NCBI GenBank assembly: GCA_021604865.1
Contig: BQJU01000014.1
Location: 1-64,000 of the forward strand
Direction of reading: 5' to 3'
From: Saprospiraceae bacterium
GTDB lineage: Bacteria > Bacteroidota > Bacteroidia > Chitinophagales > Saprospiraceae
DNA length: 64,000 bases
This document shows positions 8,022-16,170 of the stretch, in pieces. A program made the translations under genes and the position numbers. The notes beneath the pieces are model-generated. The model did not search any database. It was not told where the DNA came from and saw nothing but the letters and a program-made list of their open reading frames with translations. How positions within the stretch are numbered: the stretch's first letter is position 1; every line of letters begins with the position of its first letter.

Positions 8022-10928
8022 ATGAAAAATTCTGTTTTTATCTTATTGGCTTTTTTGTTGACAATTAGTTCCTTGCATTCACAAAAGACGAATGTGGAAG
8101 TTGTGCAAATGTTGGAGAAGTACAAACTCGATCAACGAGGCCCTTACAAGGATATTCGCTGGTTTTGCAAGGACGGCTCCGTCAATCTACCCAAAGAAAA
8201 GTGCCCTGCACCAGGAGGAGTACAGCGGGCTCGTTATAAAGACGAGGTGGTTGCACTGGGTAAATCCAACCATATCTTTCTAGGCCAAATCTTGTCTACT
8301 ACCTCAAGAGAGGCTTTTTGGGATGCCGATTATTACCATTCCCGGCTGAAACAATACCAATTGGAAAAATACCTTCGGGCTATAGATGATGGCTGGGTGT
8401 TGCGAAAAGGGCAATTTTATCGTGGAGCCTTCCAGGTTGAAGATGAAGAGGAGTGGGGTGTCGATTTTTTTTCCTGGCTCTTGGCAAAGGATGAGGTTGT
8501 CCAGCAAAACTTTTTTCTTATCCGTCAGGCTGCCAAAGACATTCCACATCAGGGAGACAATCTAAAAACACAAAACGTAAGAGCCGTTTCCAAAGAGATT
8601 TCGGAGGTTTATCCTGCATTCTTTGATTTAAGGGTGAAAATACATGGACAACCTGAATACAGCGACGTCCAAAAAGTAAAAGCCTTTTATACGGAACACC
8701 AGTCGAAACTCAGTACCAGTCTGCAAGCCAAATTTAAGGAGCTGATTGCTGACATGGAAGTGGTTTATCAACCTATTGATTTAAATGAATTGCGGAAATT
8801 CCTGAAAAATATGCCAGCAGATGTGGTATTGACTCAGGTTTTAACCAATTATATTGATGTCTTTGCCAATCAACCTCCCGGACCAGCGAAATTGATTGCT
8901 ACTGCTGAAAATATCCTGGCGATTAGGGAAGGGGTATTATCCATACCAAGAAGTAAAGGGCGACTGGCTTTGCTTGATATTTCCAACGCATTAGAGGAGA
9001 TTTTCTTTCGTGAAATTTCGACTTGGGAGGCTAAAACGCTGGAGGATTTGTTGGAAAAAATCTGTTACGAAAGTATGACTGCCGCAGGTAGTGGTTTTCT
9101 GGAAGAATGGGAGTGGCAAACCATCAAAGGAAATTTGGCTGTGCCACAAGAAGATGCGTTTAGCATTGGTGCACTTAATCACCGCTTGGCAGCAGCGCGA
9201 AGTGTAGTAGAGTGGGGGACGGCAATGACCAAAGCGGTATACCAGGATGTTGTCAACCTTTACACAGGGTTTGAGCCACGGGCTTACGGTTTTTTTGACG
9301 ACCGCATCCGATCCTCCGTATTGCTTTCTTTGGGGATGAGTGTGGGCGAATTAGGGGATTTAATTGCTGATGAATCCAACCTATCTAATAAGCTATTTAA
9401 GATAGCTAACCAAAGTCATGCCCGGGGGTTGAATCCAGGATATGCTTTGGGCGAATTAGTGGTAGTGACCGGTTCGGAAGAGGAAGTGGATGTCGACAAA
9501 AATAAAATTTATTTGTTTAACCGACCTCCTTCAGATTTAAAACCGGTTGGAGGAATTGCCACTGTATCTGAAGGTAATATGGTTTCTCATGTACAATTAT
9601 TAGCACGTAATCTGGGCATCCCGAATGCTGTTATATCCACCCAGAACATCGAATCATTGAAAGGTTATTCCGGACAGCAGGTATTTTATGCGGTTTCAAA
9701 ACGGGGAACCGTGATTATGAAACCTGCAAGCGAAATGACCGATGAAGAAAAGCAACTTTTTGCAACGAAAAAACGCAACGAAAATAAAATCACTGTACCT
9801 GCTGACAAGATTCAATTAGATCAAACTAAGGTCCTCAATATGAGGGCGGTCAATGCAACCTCCTCTGGTAAACTATGTGGCCCGAAAGCTGCCAACTTAG
9901 GCCAGTTAAAAGCACTTTTTCCGGAACAGGTAGTAGAAGGCCTGGTCATTCCCTTTGGTATTTTCCGAAAACACCTGGACCAACAAATGCCGGGACAAAA
10001 CACAAGCTATTGGTATTTTTTAAACCAGGCATTTGATCAGGCAGAACAAATGGAAAAAGACGGAAAGACAGAGGAAGAAATTGAATTATACTTGCTTGGA
10101 CAGCTGGAAGTCCTTCGTACGGCAATTATAGATATTAAGCTTTTGCCAGAATTTGTAAATGATCTACAGGAAAGTTTTCAGATCGCTTTTAACAAGCCTA
10201 TCGGTAAAGTACCGGTTTTTCTGAGAAGTGATACCAACATGGAAGATTTGAAAGAATTTACTGGTGCCGGCTTGAATTTAACTCTGTTTAATGTAGTTGA
10301 TGCACAAAAAATTTTCCAGGGCATCAAAGATGTTTGGGCGTCTCCCTATACTGAAAGAAGTTTTAAATGGCGACAACGCTACTTGCTCAATCCGGAGAAT
10401 GTTTTTCCTTCGATCCTGATTATCCCCAGTGTAGATGTTGATTATTCTGGAGTATTGATCACTACGGGAGTGCCTTCCGGAAACCCTGCTGACTTAACCA
10501 TTGCCTTTAGTAGAGGTGCTGGAGGAGCGGTGGATGGACAGTCCGCAGAATCATACCTGCTAATGGGCAATGGAGGCATTCACCTATTATCTCCAGCCAG
10601 GGAGCCTAGCTATCGGAGGTTGCCAGAAACCGGAGGGACTAAAACTAACTTCGCAACTTTTGAAAAGACTATTCTGAACGGTGGAAACCTTCAAGATATA
10701 AGAAAGTTGTCGGCCAGTGTAAATGAACTTTTACCCAACACACCCGGAGTGGAAACTAAAGGGCCATTTGATATTGAATTGGGTTTCAAAGACAACAAAT
10801 TATGGTTGTTTCAGGTGCGGCCTTTTGTAGAAAATAAAAATGCTGCCTCCTCCAGTTACCTTGAATCAATTAGCCCGCCCTTACCTGTTGAAAAGATGGT
10901 TAAAAGTGATCGGATGTTAAAAAAATGA
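8022..10928 (+). CDS. Secreted dikinase-like protein (phosphohistidine domain then PEP/pyruvate-type ATP-binding domain)
   Basis: A 968-residue protein related to PEP synthase and to glucan/phosphoglucan water dikinases. From ATG 8022 it begins with a signal peptide (MKNSVFILLAFLLTISSLHS, then Q). Residues 30-480 have no recognisable domain. The mobile phosphohistidine motif EGNMVSHVQLLARNLGIPNA places the acceptor His at residue 523. The ATP-binding domain follows: GPKAANLGQLK near 623, FLRSDTNMEDL near 732, DVWASPYTERSFKWRQ, and a C-terminal FDIELGF...LWLFQVRPF. His domain before ATP domain is the order in plant GWD/PWD, opposite to PEP synthase. Its stop overlaps the next ATG (ATGA). ATP use outside the cytoplasm would be unusual. 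The fold is confident; the substrate is unknown. Confidence 0.75.
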   Translation: MKNSVFILLAFLLTISSLHSQKTNVEVVQMLEKYKLDQRGPYKDIRWFCKDGSVNLPKEKCPAPGGVQRARYKDEVVALGKSNHIFLGQILSTTSREAFWDADYYHSRLKQYQLEKYLRAIDDGWVLRKGQFYRGAFQVEDEEEWGVDFFSWLLAKDEVVQQNFFLIRQAAKDIPHQGDNLKTQNVRAVSKEISEVYPAFFDLRVKIHGQPEYSDVQKVKAFYTEHQSKLSTSLQAKFKELIADMEVVYQPIDLNELRKFLKNMPADVVLTQVLTNYIDVFANQPPGPAKLIATAENILAIREGVLSIPRSKGRLALLDISNALEEIFFREISTWEAKTLEDLLEKICYESMTAAGSGFLEEWEWQTIKGNLAVPQEDAFSIGALNHRLAAARSVVEWGTAMTKAVYQDVVNLYTGFEPRAYGFFDDRIRSSVLLSLGMSVGELGDLIADESNLSNKLFKIANQSHARGLNPGYALGELVVVTGSEEEVDVDKNKIYLFNRPPSDLKPVGGIATVSEGNMVSHVQLLARNLGIPNAVISTQNIESLKGYSGQQVFYAVSKRGTVIMKPASEMTDEEKQLFATKKRNENKITVPADKIQLDQTKVLNMRAVNATSSGKLCGPKAANLGQLKALFPEQVVEGLVIPFGIFRKHLDQQMPGQNTSYWYFLNQAFDQAEQMEKDGKTEEEIELYLLGQLEVLRTAIIDIKLLPEFVNDLQESFQIAFNKPIGKVPVFLRSDTNMEDLKEFTGAGLNLTLFNVVDAQKIFQGIKDVWASPYTERSFKWRQRYLLNPENVFPSILIIPSVDVDYSGVLITTGVPSGNPADLTIAFSRGAGGAVDGQSAESYLLMGNGGIHLLSPAREPSYRRLPETGGTKTNFATFEKTILNGGNLQDIRKLSASVNELLPNTPGVETKGPFDIELGFKDNKLWLFQVRPFVENKNAASSSYLESISPPLPVEKMVKSDRMLKK

Positions 10929-12202
10929 CCAAAAAAAGGAATATGAAAGAGAAAGGAATGCTCTTATTGATGGTTCTAATCTTTAGTCTGCCTACCCAGT
11001 TGACCCCTTATCCTATTGATGGATACACCCTGACAGGTATCCGTAGATTGGTCCGGTTGCAAATGATTGAAAACGATGAAATCAAAGATAAAAAACTGAT
11101 TAATGGTGCGCTAAAAACGCTGGATGATATCCATTTGAATTTATTAAACAGTAAGGGCGACAGCTTGCGGGAATTGCCCGACCCTGATCCCGATCTGCAA
11201 AAAAAGCTAAATGGCTTGTTTGGCGGATTATCTCAGAGTTATTCACTGACACTGCTCGATATTACACCGGGCAGGAAAATCAGGTATGCCCACAGAAAGG
11301 AGGAAAATGGGTTTCAACCTGGAAGTGTAGGGAAATTGGCGGTAGTAACTGGTTTGTTTTGCCAACTGGAAAGCATTTATCCTGACTCATTCCATTTGCG
11401 TCAGGAATTGTTGAAAAACAAATCTGTAAAGGCGGGGCAATGGGCCTTACCTAATGAACATACTGTACCTTTTTTTAACCCGGAAACAAAAGGGTTCTTT
11501 AAGCGGACCCTTCAGGCTCCTGATATTTTTTCACTCTACGAATGGACGGATCACATGCTTTCGGTCAGCTCAAATGGAGCAGCCAGCGTAGTGTGGCGGG
11601 AAGCAATTTTGATGTATCATTTCGGAGCAGATTATCCTACCCTGACCGAAGAGCAGGCTACCGAATTTTTTAAAAGTACGCCGAAGGCAACGCTCAGTGA
11701 GATTGCCAACGAAGTAGTGAATGAGCCTCTTCGGGCATTGGGTATAACGGAAGATGAATGGCGTTTAGGCACCTTGTTTACTCGTGGAGGAAAAGCTATG
11801 ATACCCGGAAAAGGAGGGAGCATTGGCACGCCATTGGGATTGATGAAATACCTGGTAGCCGTTGAAAGTGGGCGAGTCATTGACCAAGAATCCAGCCTGG
11901 AAATTAAACGGCTGATGTATATGACTGACCGGCGCATCAGGTACGCCGCATCGACCACTTTGTCAGATGCAGCTGTATATTTCAAATCTGGTAGTTTGTA
12001 CAAATGTAAACCAGAACCGGACTATCAGTGTGCAAAATACAAGGGCAATGTAGAAAATTATATGAACTCAGTAGCGATCATCGAGCATCAGGATAGCACT
12101 ACCTACCTTGTAGCTTTAATGTCGAATGTTCTCAAGAAGAATTCTAATATTGACCATAATACATTGGCTGGACAGATTGATAGGTTGATAAAGGTTAAGT
12201 AA
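10925..12202 (+). CDS. Beta-lactamase-fold serine hydrolase, divergent
   Basis: A 425-residue exported protein with the three signature elements of the serine beta-lactamase/D,D-peptidase fold: SxxK as SVGK (Ser134, Lys137), SxN as SSN (215-217) and KTG as KSG (354-356). A hydrophobic segment at residues 11-25 is a probable signal. Residues 220-300 contain an insert with TRGGKAMIPGKGG. No class A glutamate motif is evident, so I do not call it an antibiotic-resistance enzyme; a peptidoglycan- or peptide-directed hydrolase is more likely. Its ATG sits inside the stop region of the dikinase-like gene (ATGA overlap), implying coupled translation and a shared function. Confidence 0.7.
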   Translation: MTKKRNMKEKGMLLLMVLIFSLPTQLTPYPIDGYTLTGIRRLVRLQMIENDEIKDKKLINGALKTLDDIHLNLLNSKGDSLRELPDPDPDLQKKLNGLFGGLSQSYSLTLLDITPGRKIRYAHRKEENGFQPGSVGKLAVVTGLFCQLESIYPDSFHLRQELLKNKSVKAGQWALPNEHTVPFFNPETKGFFKRTLQAPDIFSLYEWTDHMLSVSSNGAASVVWREAILMYHFGADYPTLTEEQATEFFKSTPKATLSEIANEVVNEPLRALGITEDEWRLGTLFTRGGKAMIPGKGGSIGTPLGLMKYLVAVESGRVIDQESSLEIKRLMYMTDRRIRYAASTTLSDAAVYFKSGSLYKCKPEPDYQCAKYKGNVENYMNSVAIIEHQDSTTYLVALMSNVLKKNSNIDHNTLAGQIDRLIKVK

Positions 12203-12204
12203 AT

Positions 12205-15045
12205 CTAATCCTTTTTTTCTTGGTCAAGCAATATGCGCTGGGCGATGTTTCGGATTTTTTTATTGGCACTTTGGGAATAAAACGCTATTAAACGAGTAAA
12301 CCTTGGATCACTCAATTCTGCTAATAAGTCCAGGACGGCCATTTTGACTTTCATATCAGCATCTTTGAGCAGCATGCCAAAACATTCCTCTTCGTTGGGG
12401 ATTTTTACTTTCAATTCCCGGATGGTTTCCGCGGAAATGGTATCTAAAACTGCCGTTTCAATGATGGGGATTAATACTTTTTTTAGGCTAGTTTCCAACA
12501 AATTGTCTAAGAATTCCAAGGCACTGACTCGAATATCCGTTTGTTCACTATGTAGACTTTGATAGATATAGAGTACGTCTGCAGGTGGGTACCTCAATCC
12601 CAATAGTCTAAAAATACGCTCCAGATGGCGATCTAGTCTATTCTCAAGTAGTTGAATTAAACGCTTCCTGGCACTATCTTGTTTTTCTACCTTTTCGGGA
12701 GGCATTTTACCCTCTTGTACAGTGGTTTGTACGTAGAGTATAGAAAGGGTGTTTTGAAACAGTTGAGCTTCCTCCATAATCCGGATGATAATATCCCTGG
12801 GGTGAAAGTTTAGGTGTGTTGCCTTGCTTTTTAGATTATTGAGTGAAACCAGGGCAGTCAGCCGTACACTGCCATCCTCCCAATCCAGTAATTTGAAGAG
12901 AAAATCTACAGCGGGTTGTATTGGAAAATGTTCCAGGATTGCAGGAAAGTGTTTAATGATTTTCACCTCATCAGGATGATCCTGAGCATATTTAATCAGT
13001 TCTGGAATAATGCCCTGGCCGTAAACGATTAAAGCTTGTTTTGCAGCCCCATTCAGCTTTTCGACTTCTAGGTAATTGATTATTGGGCTGATAAATGTTG
13101 CGTTAAGGGTGTTCCCTGCTGCAAGTATGGACTGCTTTACGATCCCTTTGTTTTTGTGAGAGAACGAGGCTCTGATAAAAGGATAAAAGAGGGGCAAGTC
13201 AGAATAACCTATAGCTTTTAATAAACCAATATGTTGAAAACTCTTTAGGTTATCCACTTGAATCTTTTCAAGCTGCTGAATGCGTTTTCCAATGCTTTCT
13301 TCCAGGTTTATGCGGGTTTTTAAAACAAAATTATCCCGGGTTTCTTTGGCCAGACTTACCAGAGCGGCACTACTAACTTTTTCATTGGGATCGTTTAGAA
13401 ACCGTTCCATAAGTTCTACTACATCTTCGGATTTGTGTTCAATCAAATATTCAAAGGCAGCAATTTTTACTTTTTGTGAAGGGTCATGGATCATTTGTCG
13501 GGCCTCTTCGTACACCGTTTGATTTTTAAAATAGTAGAGGGTCTGTAAGGCAGCTGCTTTGATATCTGGGGAAGGGTGCTTTAAGAGTAAACGGGCACTT
13601 TCAAAAAGTCGATGATCCTGAATTTCTTTCAATTTGCGTAATGCATATAAAATTTGTTTGTCATTTCCTTTTTGCAAAACCTTCGAAAGCCCATCCAGGA
13701 TAGATTCAATGGAAAGGCTTAGCGGTGTTTTTTGAGGACTTTCACTTGCTAGTTCTACTTTGTTTTTAAAGGATTTTAGATAGGCATCCCGTATTCTTAC
13801 CACAAAATAAATCCAGAGCGCGACAAGGAGTACAATAATGATACTGATGGCTGCGGTGCTTAAATTTAATCCGCTTACAAAAAAGATCAGAATTAACCCA
13901 CTAACACCAGTTGCCACACTATCGACGAATACATCAATGTAGGTTTTGGTTTGGTTTTTAATTTCCACCGGAATGGGTAAGGCTATGAGTTCGATTCCGG
14001 CTTTGTTAATGGATTGTTTCAAGCTTCCATCTATTAACTTTATAAAAACAGCAGCCCATAATTCGGGTACAAAAAAGAGAATGCTTGCCCCTAATAATAT
14101 GCCTGCGGGCAGAAAGAACAAAGCGGTGCCAACCCCAAGTACACCTACGAGGCGACTAGTAAGAAACAATTGAATAAGCAAAGAGGCCACGTTGAAATTC
14201 GAAAACCAGAACCCAAAAAATGCAGCCAGTTCATCCGGATCGGGGATTGCCTCAGCTGCCATAGCACTAAATTGATAATCCACAAGTTTTGCAACAATAA
14301 CACTGATGCCAATGATGCTGGCTAGATAACTGAGGTGTTCCGATTGTCTGATTAGCTTGAAAGGGTGCCGGGTTGGTATTTTCATTCTTTTTTCCCGCTT
14401 AAAATGCGCCGATTCGGCTAATTGCCCTCTTTTCCAAATACTTCTATTAATGGGTAAACAAAGTCCCAGAAAGGCAGCACAAACAAACAAAAGGTTTTCG
14501 CTTCCGATAAGGGGGGCTAATAGGGTAGTGAGGTATCCTCCAAAGATACCACCAGCAATGGCTCCTGCTCCAATGAAACTAAACAAACGTTTGGCTTCAC
14601 GTGCATTGAAGACCAAATTGGCTAGAATCCAGAACTGTGATGCCGAAAGTACAGCGAAAAGAGAAACCCAAATGTAAAAGAAATATAATACCCAGCCTTC
14701 TAGAAAATTCAGTTTAAGCAGAAAAGCAAACACTATCAGGGCCGACACTGAAGAAAGGAGGGTCTTTTTAATGATTTGGTTTAGGGAACTTTTGTTAAGT
14801 GCTCTGGAGTATACTATCGAGATGAAGGCTGCAAATACAGCAACCAAGACAAATGCAATAGGCAAACCCTCCACCCCGATTTTATCGAGAAAAAGCGCGT
14901 TCGCAGTGGGTTTAACCATCAACAGCGTAGAGATTAGGAGGAATATATTGGCCTGCATGAGCAATGCTCTCAACAATTCCCCCTCCCGGACGCCGAAAGT
15001 GTGTTGTAAAATTTTTCTTAATGCTTCTAAAACTGGGTTAGTCAA
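12205..15045 (-). CDS. ATP/ADP-translocase-like (Tlc/Npt family) carrier fused to HEAT repeats
   Basis: A 946-residue protein in two halves. Residues 1-430 hold about a dozen hydrophobic spans and resemble nucleotide (NTP/NDP) exchange transporters: the start FGVREGELLRALLM, then MVKPTANALFLDKIG, VYSRAL and the SASQFWILANLVFNAREAKRLF segment are typical. Residues 450-940 are soluble HEAT-type helical repeats (for example HPSPDIKAAALQTLYYF, DPSQKVKIAAFEYLIEH and DPNEKVSSAALVSLAKE, each about 31 residues). The start is TTG at 15045; the preceding gene's TAA lies two codons upstream in the same frame. Known Tlc proteins swap ATP for ADP in intracellular parasites and plastids. The role in free-living relatives is unknown, and transport specificity is not shown by the sequence. 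Confidence 0.75.
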   Translation of the reverse strand: MTNPVLEALRKILQHTFGVREGELLRALLMQANIFLLISTLLMVKPTANALFLDKIGVEGLPIAFVLVAVFAAFISIVYSRALNKSSLNQIIKKTLLSSVSALIVFAFLLKLNFLEGWVLYFFYIWVSLFAVLSASQFWILANLVFNAREAKRLFSFIGAGAIAGGIFGGYLTTLLAPLIGSENLLFVCAAFLGLCLPINRSIWKRGQLAESAHFKREKRMKIPTRHPFKLIRQSEHLSYLASIIGISVIVAKLVDYQFSAMAAEAIPDPDELAAFFGFWFSNFNVASLLIQLFLTSRLVGVLGVGTALFFLPAGILLGASILFFVPELWAAVFIKLIDGSLKQSINKAGIELIALPIPVEIKNQTKTYIDVFVDSVATGVSGLILIFFVSGLNLSTAAISIIIVLLVALWIYFVVRIRDAYLKSFKNKVELASESPQKTPLSLSIESILDGLSKVLQKGNDKQILYALRKLKEIQDHRLFESARLLLKHPSPDIKAAALQTLYYFKNQTVYEEARQMIHDPSQKVKIAAFEYLIEHKSEDVVELMERFLNDPNEKVSSAALVSLAKETRDNFVLKTRINLEESIGKRIQQLEKIQVDNLKSFQHIGLLKAIGYSDLPLFYPFIRASFSHKNKGIVKQSILAAGNTLNATFISPIINYLEVEKLNGAAKQALIVYGQGIIPELIKYAQDHPDEVKIIKHFPAILEHFPIQPAVDFLFKLLDWEDGSVRLTALVSLNNLKSKATHLNFHPRDIIIRIMEEAQLFQNTLSILYVQTTVQEGKMPPEKVEKQDSARKRLIQLLENRLDRHLERIFRLLGLRYPPADVLYIYQSLHSEQTDIRVSALEFLDNLLETSLKKVLIPIIETAVLDTISAETIRELKVKIPNEEECFGMLLKDADMKVKMAVLDLLAELSDPRFTRLIAFYSQSANKKIRNIAQRILLDQEKKD

Positions 15046-15051
15046 ACCAAT

Positions 15052-15969
15052 TTAGTTTAAATCTTTTAGTACTTCTTCAGCAGTCAGCACTAACTGTCTG
15101 ATAATGCTTTCCCCATCCGGATCTTCTACCAAAGCTACTAAAATGTATCGTCTCCAGTTAGACCCCCAAACTAAAATTGAATCGGAATGATAATTTTTCC
15201 ATGATCCGGATTTTCGATACAACTGAGCATCCGGTGCTACCTTATCAAGGGTATTTACAAATTTATGGTGCAAGGCTGGATCAGCCATATAGCCCAACAT
15301 TTGTTTTGACCGTTCGTAGTTGACTAGCTTGCCATTAACCAACAAATAATAAAATCGACAAACCTGGGAAACAGTAGCTGCATGGCTCAATCCTTTGAGT
15401 GGGTCTGGATAACGGGCACCCTGACTAGCATAGCGTTTTCCTACCCATAACCCGCCTCCGTAATCCTCATCGTATAATTCGTAACGAGGGTCTGTCAAGA
15501 CAGCCGCTATTTTTTTATATCCTAGTCGATCAATCATCCGGGTTGAAGCATGATTGTCCGATTTGCTGATCATAAGACGAAGATCAGTCAGCACCTCTTT
15601 TGTTTCGCGTAATTCCTTCTTTTCAATGGCATCAGTTGCCGCAAGTAAAATGGCGATTTTGGGTAAACTTGCTGCATACATCATTACATTGCTGTTGACT
15701 CTGGCAAATTTAGTAGCAAGGGGATTGCGCAGATCAACAAGACCGACGGCCATTTTTTTCTCAGCAATAAGCCTTTTCCATTTAGGGTTGGCGTTTAATT
15801 TTTGGATTAGACTTGCCTGCATCATCTGGTCTACTTGATTGCGAAGCAAAGGTAAATGATCTGGAGTCTGAAAAGGAATTTCGCTTTCCAGCACAAATTG
15901 GGCATTGCCGATAGAAGCTAGCCCTAACATGGCCAAAAAAGTAATCAAGGTCAAATTTTTTTTACCCAT
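15052..15969 (-). CDS. Class A beta-lactamase-like serine hydrolase
   Basis: A 305-residue exported protein with canonical serine penicillin-recognising motifs: SLPK (Ser101, Lys104), SDN (137-139) and KSG (253-255). An N-terminal signal peptide runs to about residue 23 (GNAQ). SDN and overall length are as in class A enzymes, but I cannot find the omega-loop ExxLN glutamate needed for fast deacylation, so hydrolysis of beta-lactams is doubtful. It is followed six bases later by the carrier-HEAT gene, probably in one transcript, and the pair faces the dikinase/beta-lactamase-fold pair. That a second enzyme of this fold occurs in the facing operon suggests a common substrate in the periplasm. 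Confidence 0.75.
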   Translation of the reverse strand: MGKKNLTLITFLAMLGLASIGNAQFVLESEIPFQTPDHLPLLRNQVDQMMQASLIQKLNANPKWKRLIAEKKMAVGLVDLRNPLATKFARVNSNVMMYAASLPKIAILLAATDAIEKKELRETKEVLTDLRLMISKSDNHASTRMIDRLGYKKIAAVLTDPRYELYDEDYGGGLWVGKRYASQGARYPDPLKGLSHAATVSQVCRFYYLLVNGKLVNYERSKQMLGYMADPALHHKFVNTLDKVAPDAQLYRKSGSWKNYHSDSILVWGSNWRRYILVALVEDPDGESIIRQLVLTAEEVLKDLN

Positions 15970-16170
15970 ATTTGGTGTGTTTTAGTGACCACTTTCGTGA
16001 ATATTCGGATAAAGACGTCTAACTAACACAAAGTCACCGATACGTAGTCTATTTATGCCTAGATTTTCGACTGAAATTGTAAAATAATTTCAAATTTGTT
16101 TTCAGGAAATGCCATGATTAAGAAAACCGGATAATTTAAGCTATTGTTATTTCAAGTAAACAAAGACCCA

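Noticed and set aside
10925-15969. Calling the two SxxK proteins antibiotic-resistance beta-lactamases
   Set aside because: Neither shows the class A omega-loop glutamate, and their neighbours are not resistance genes.
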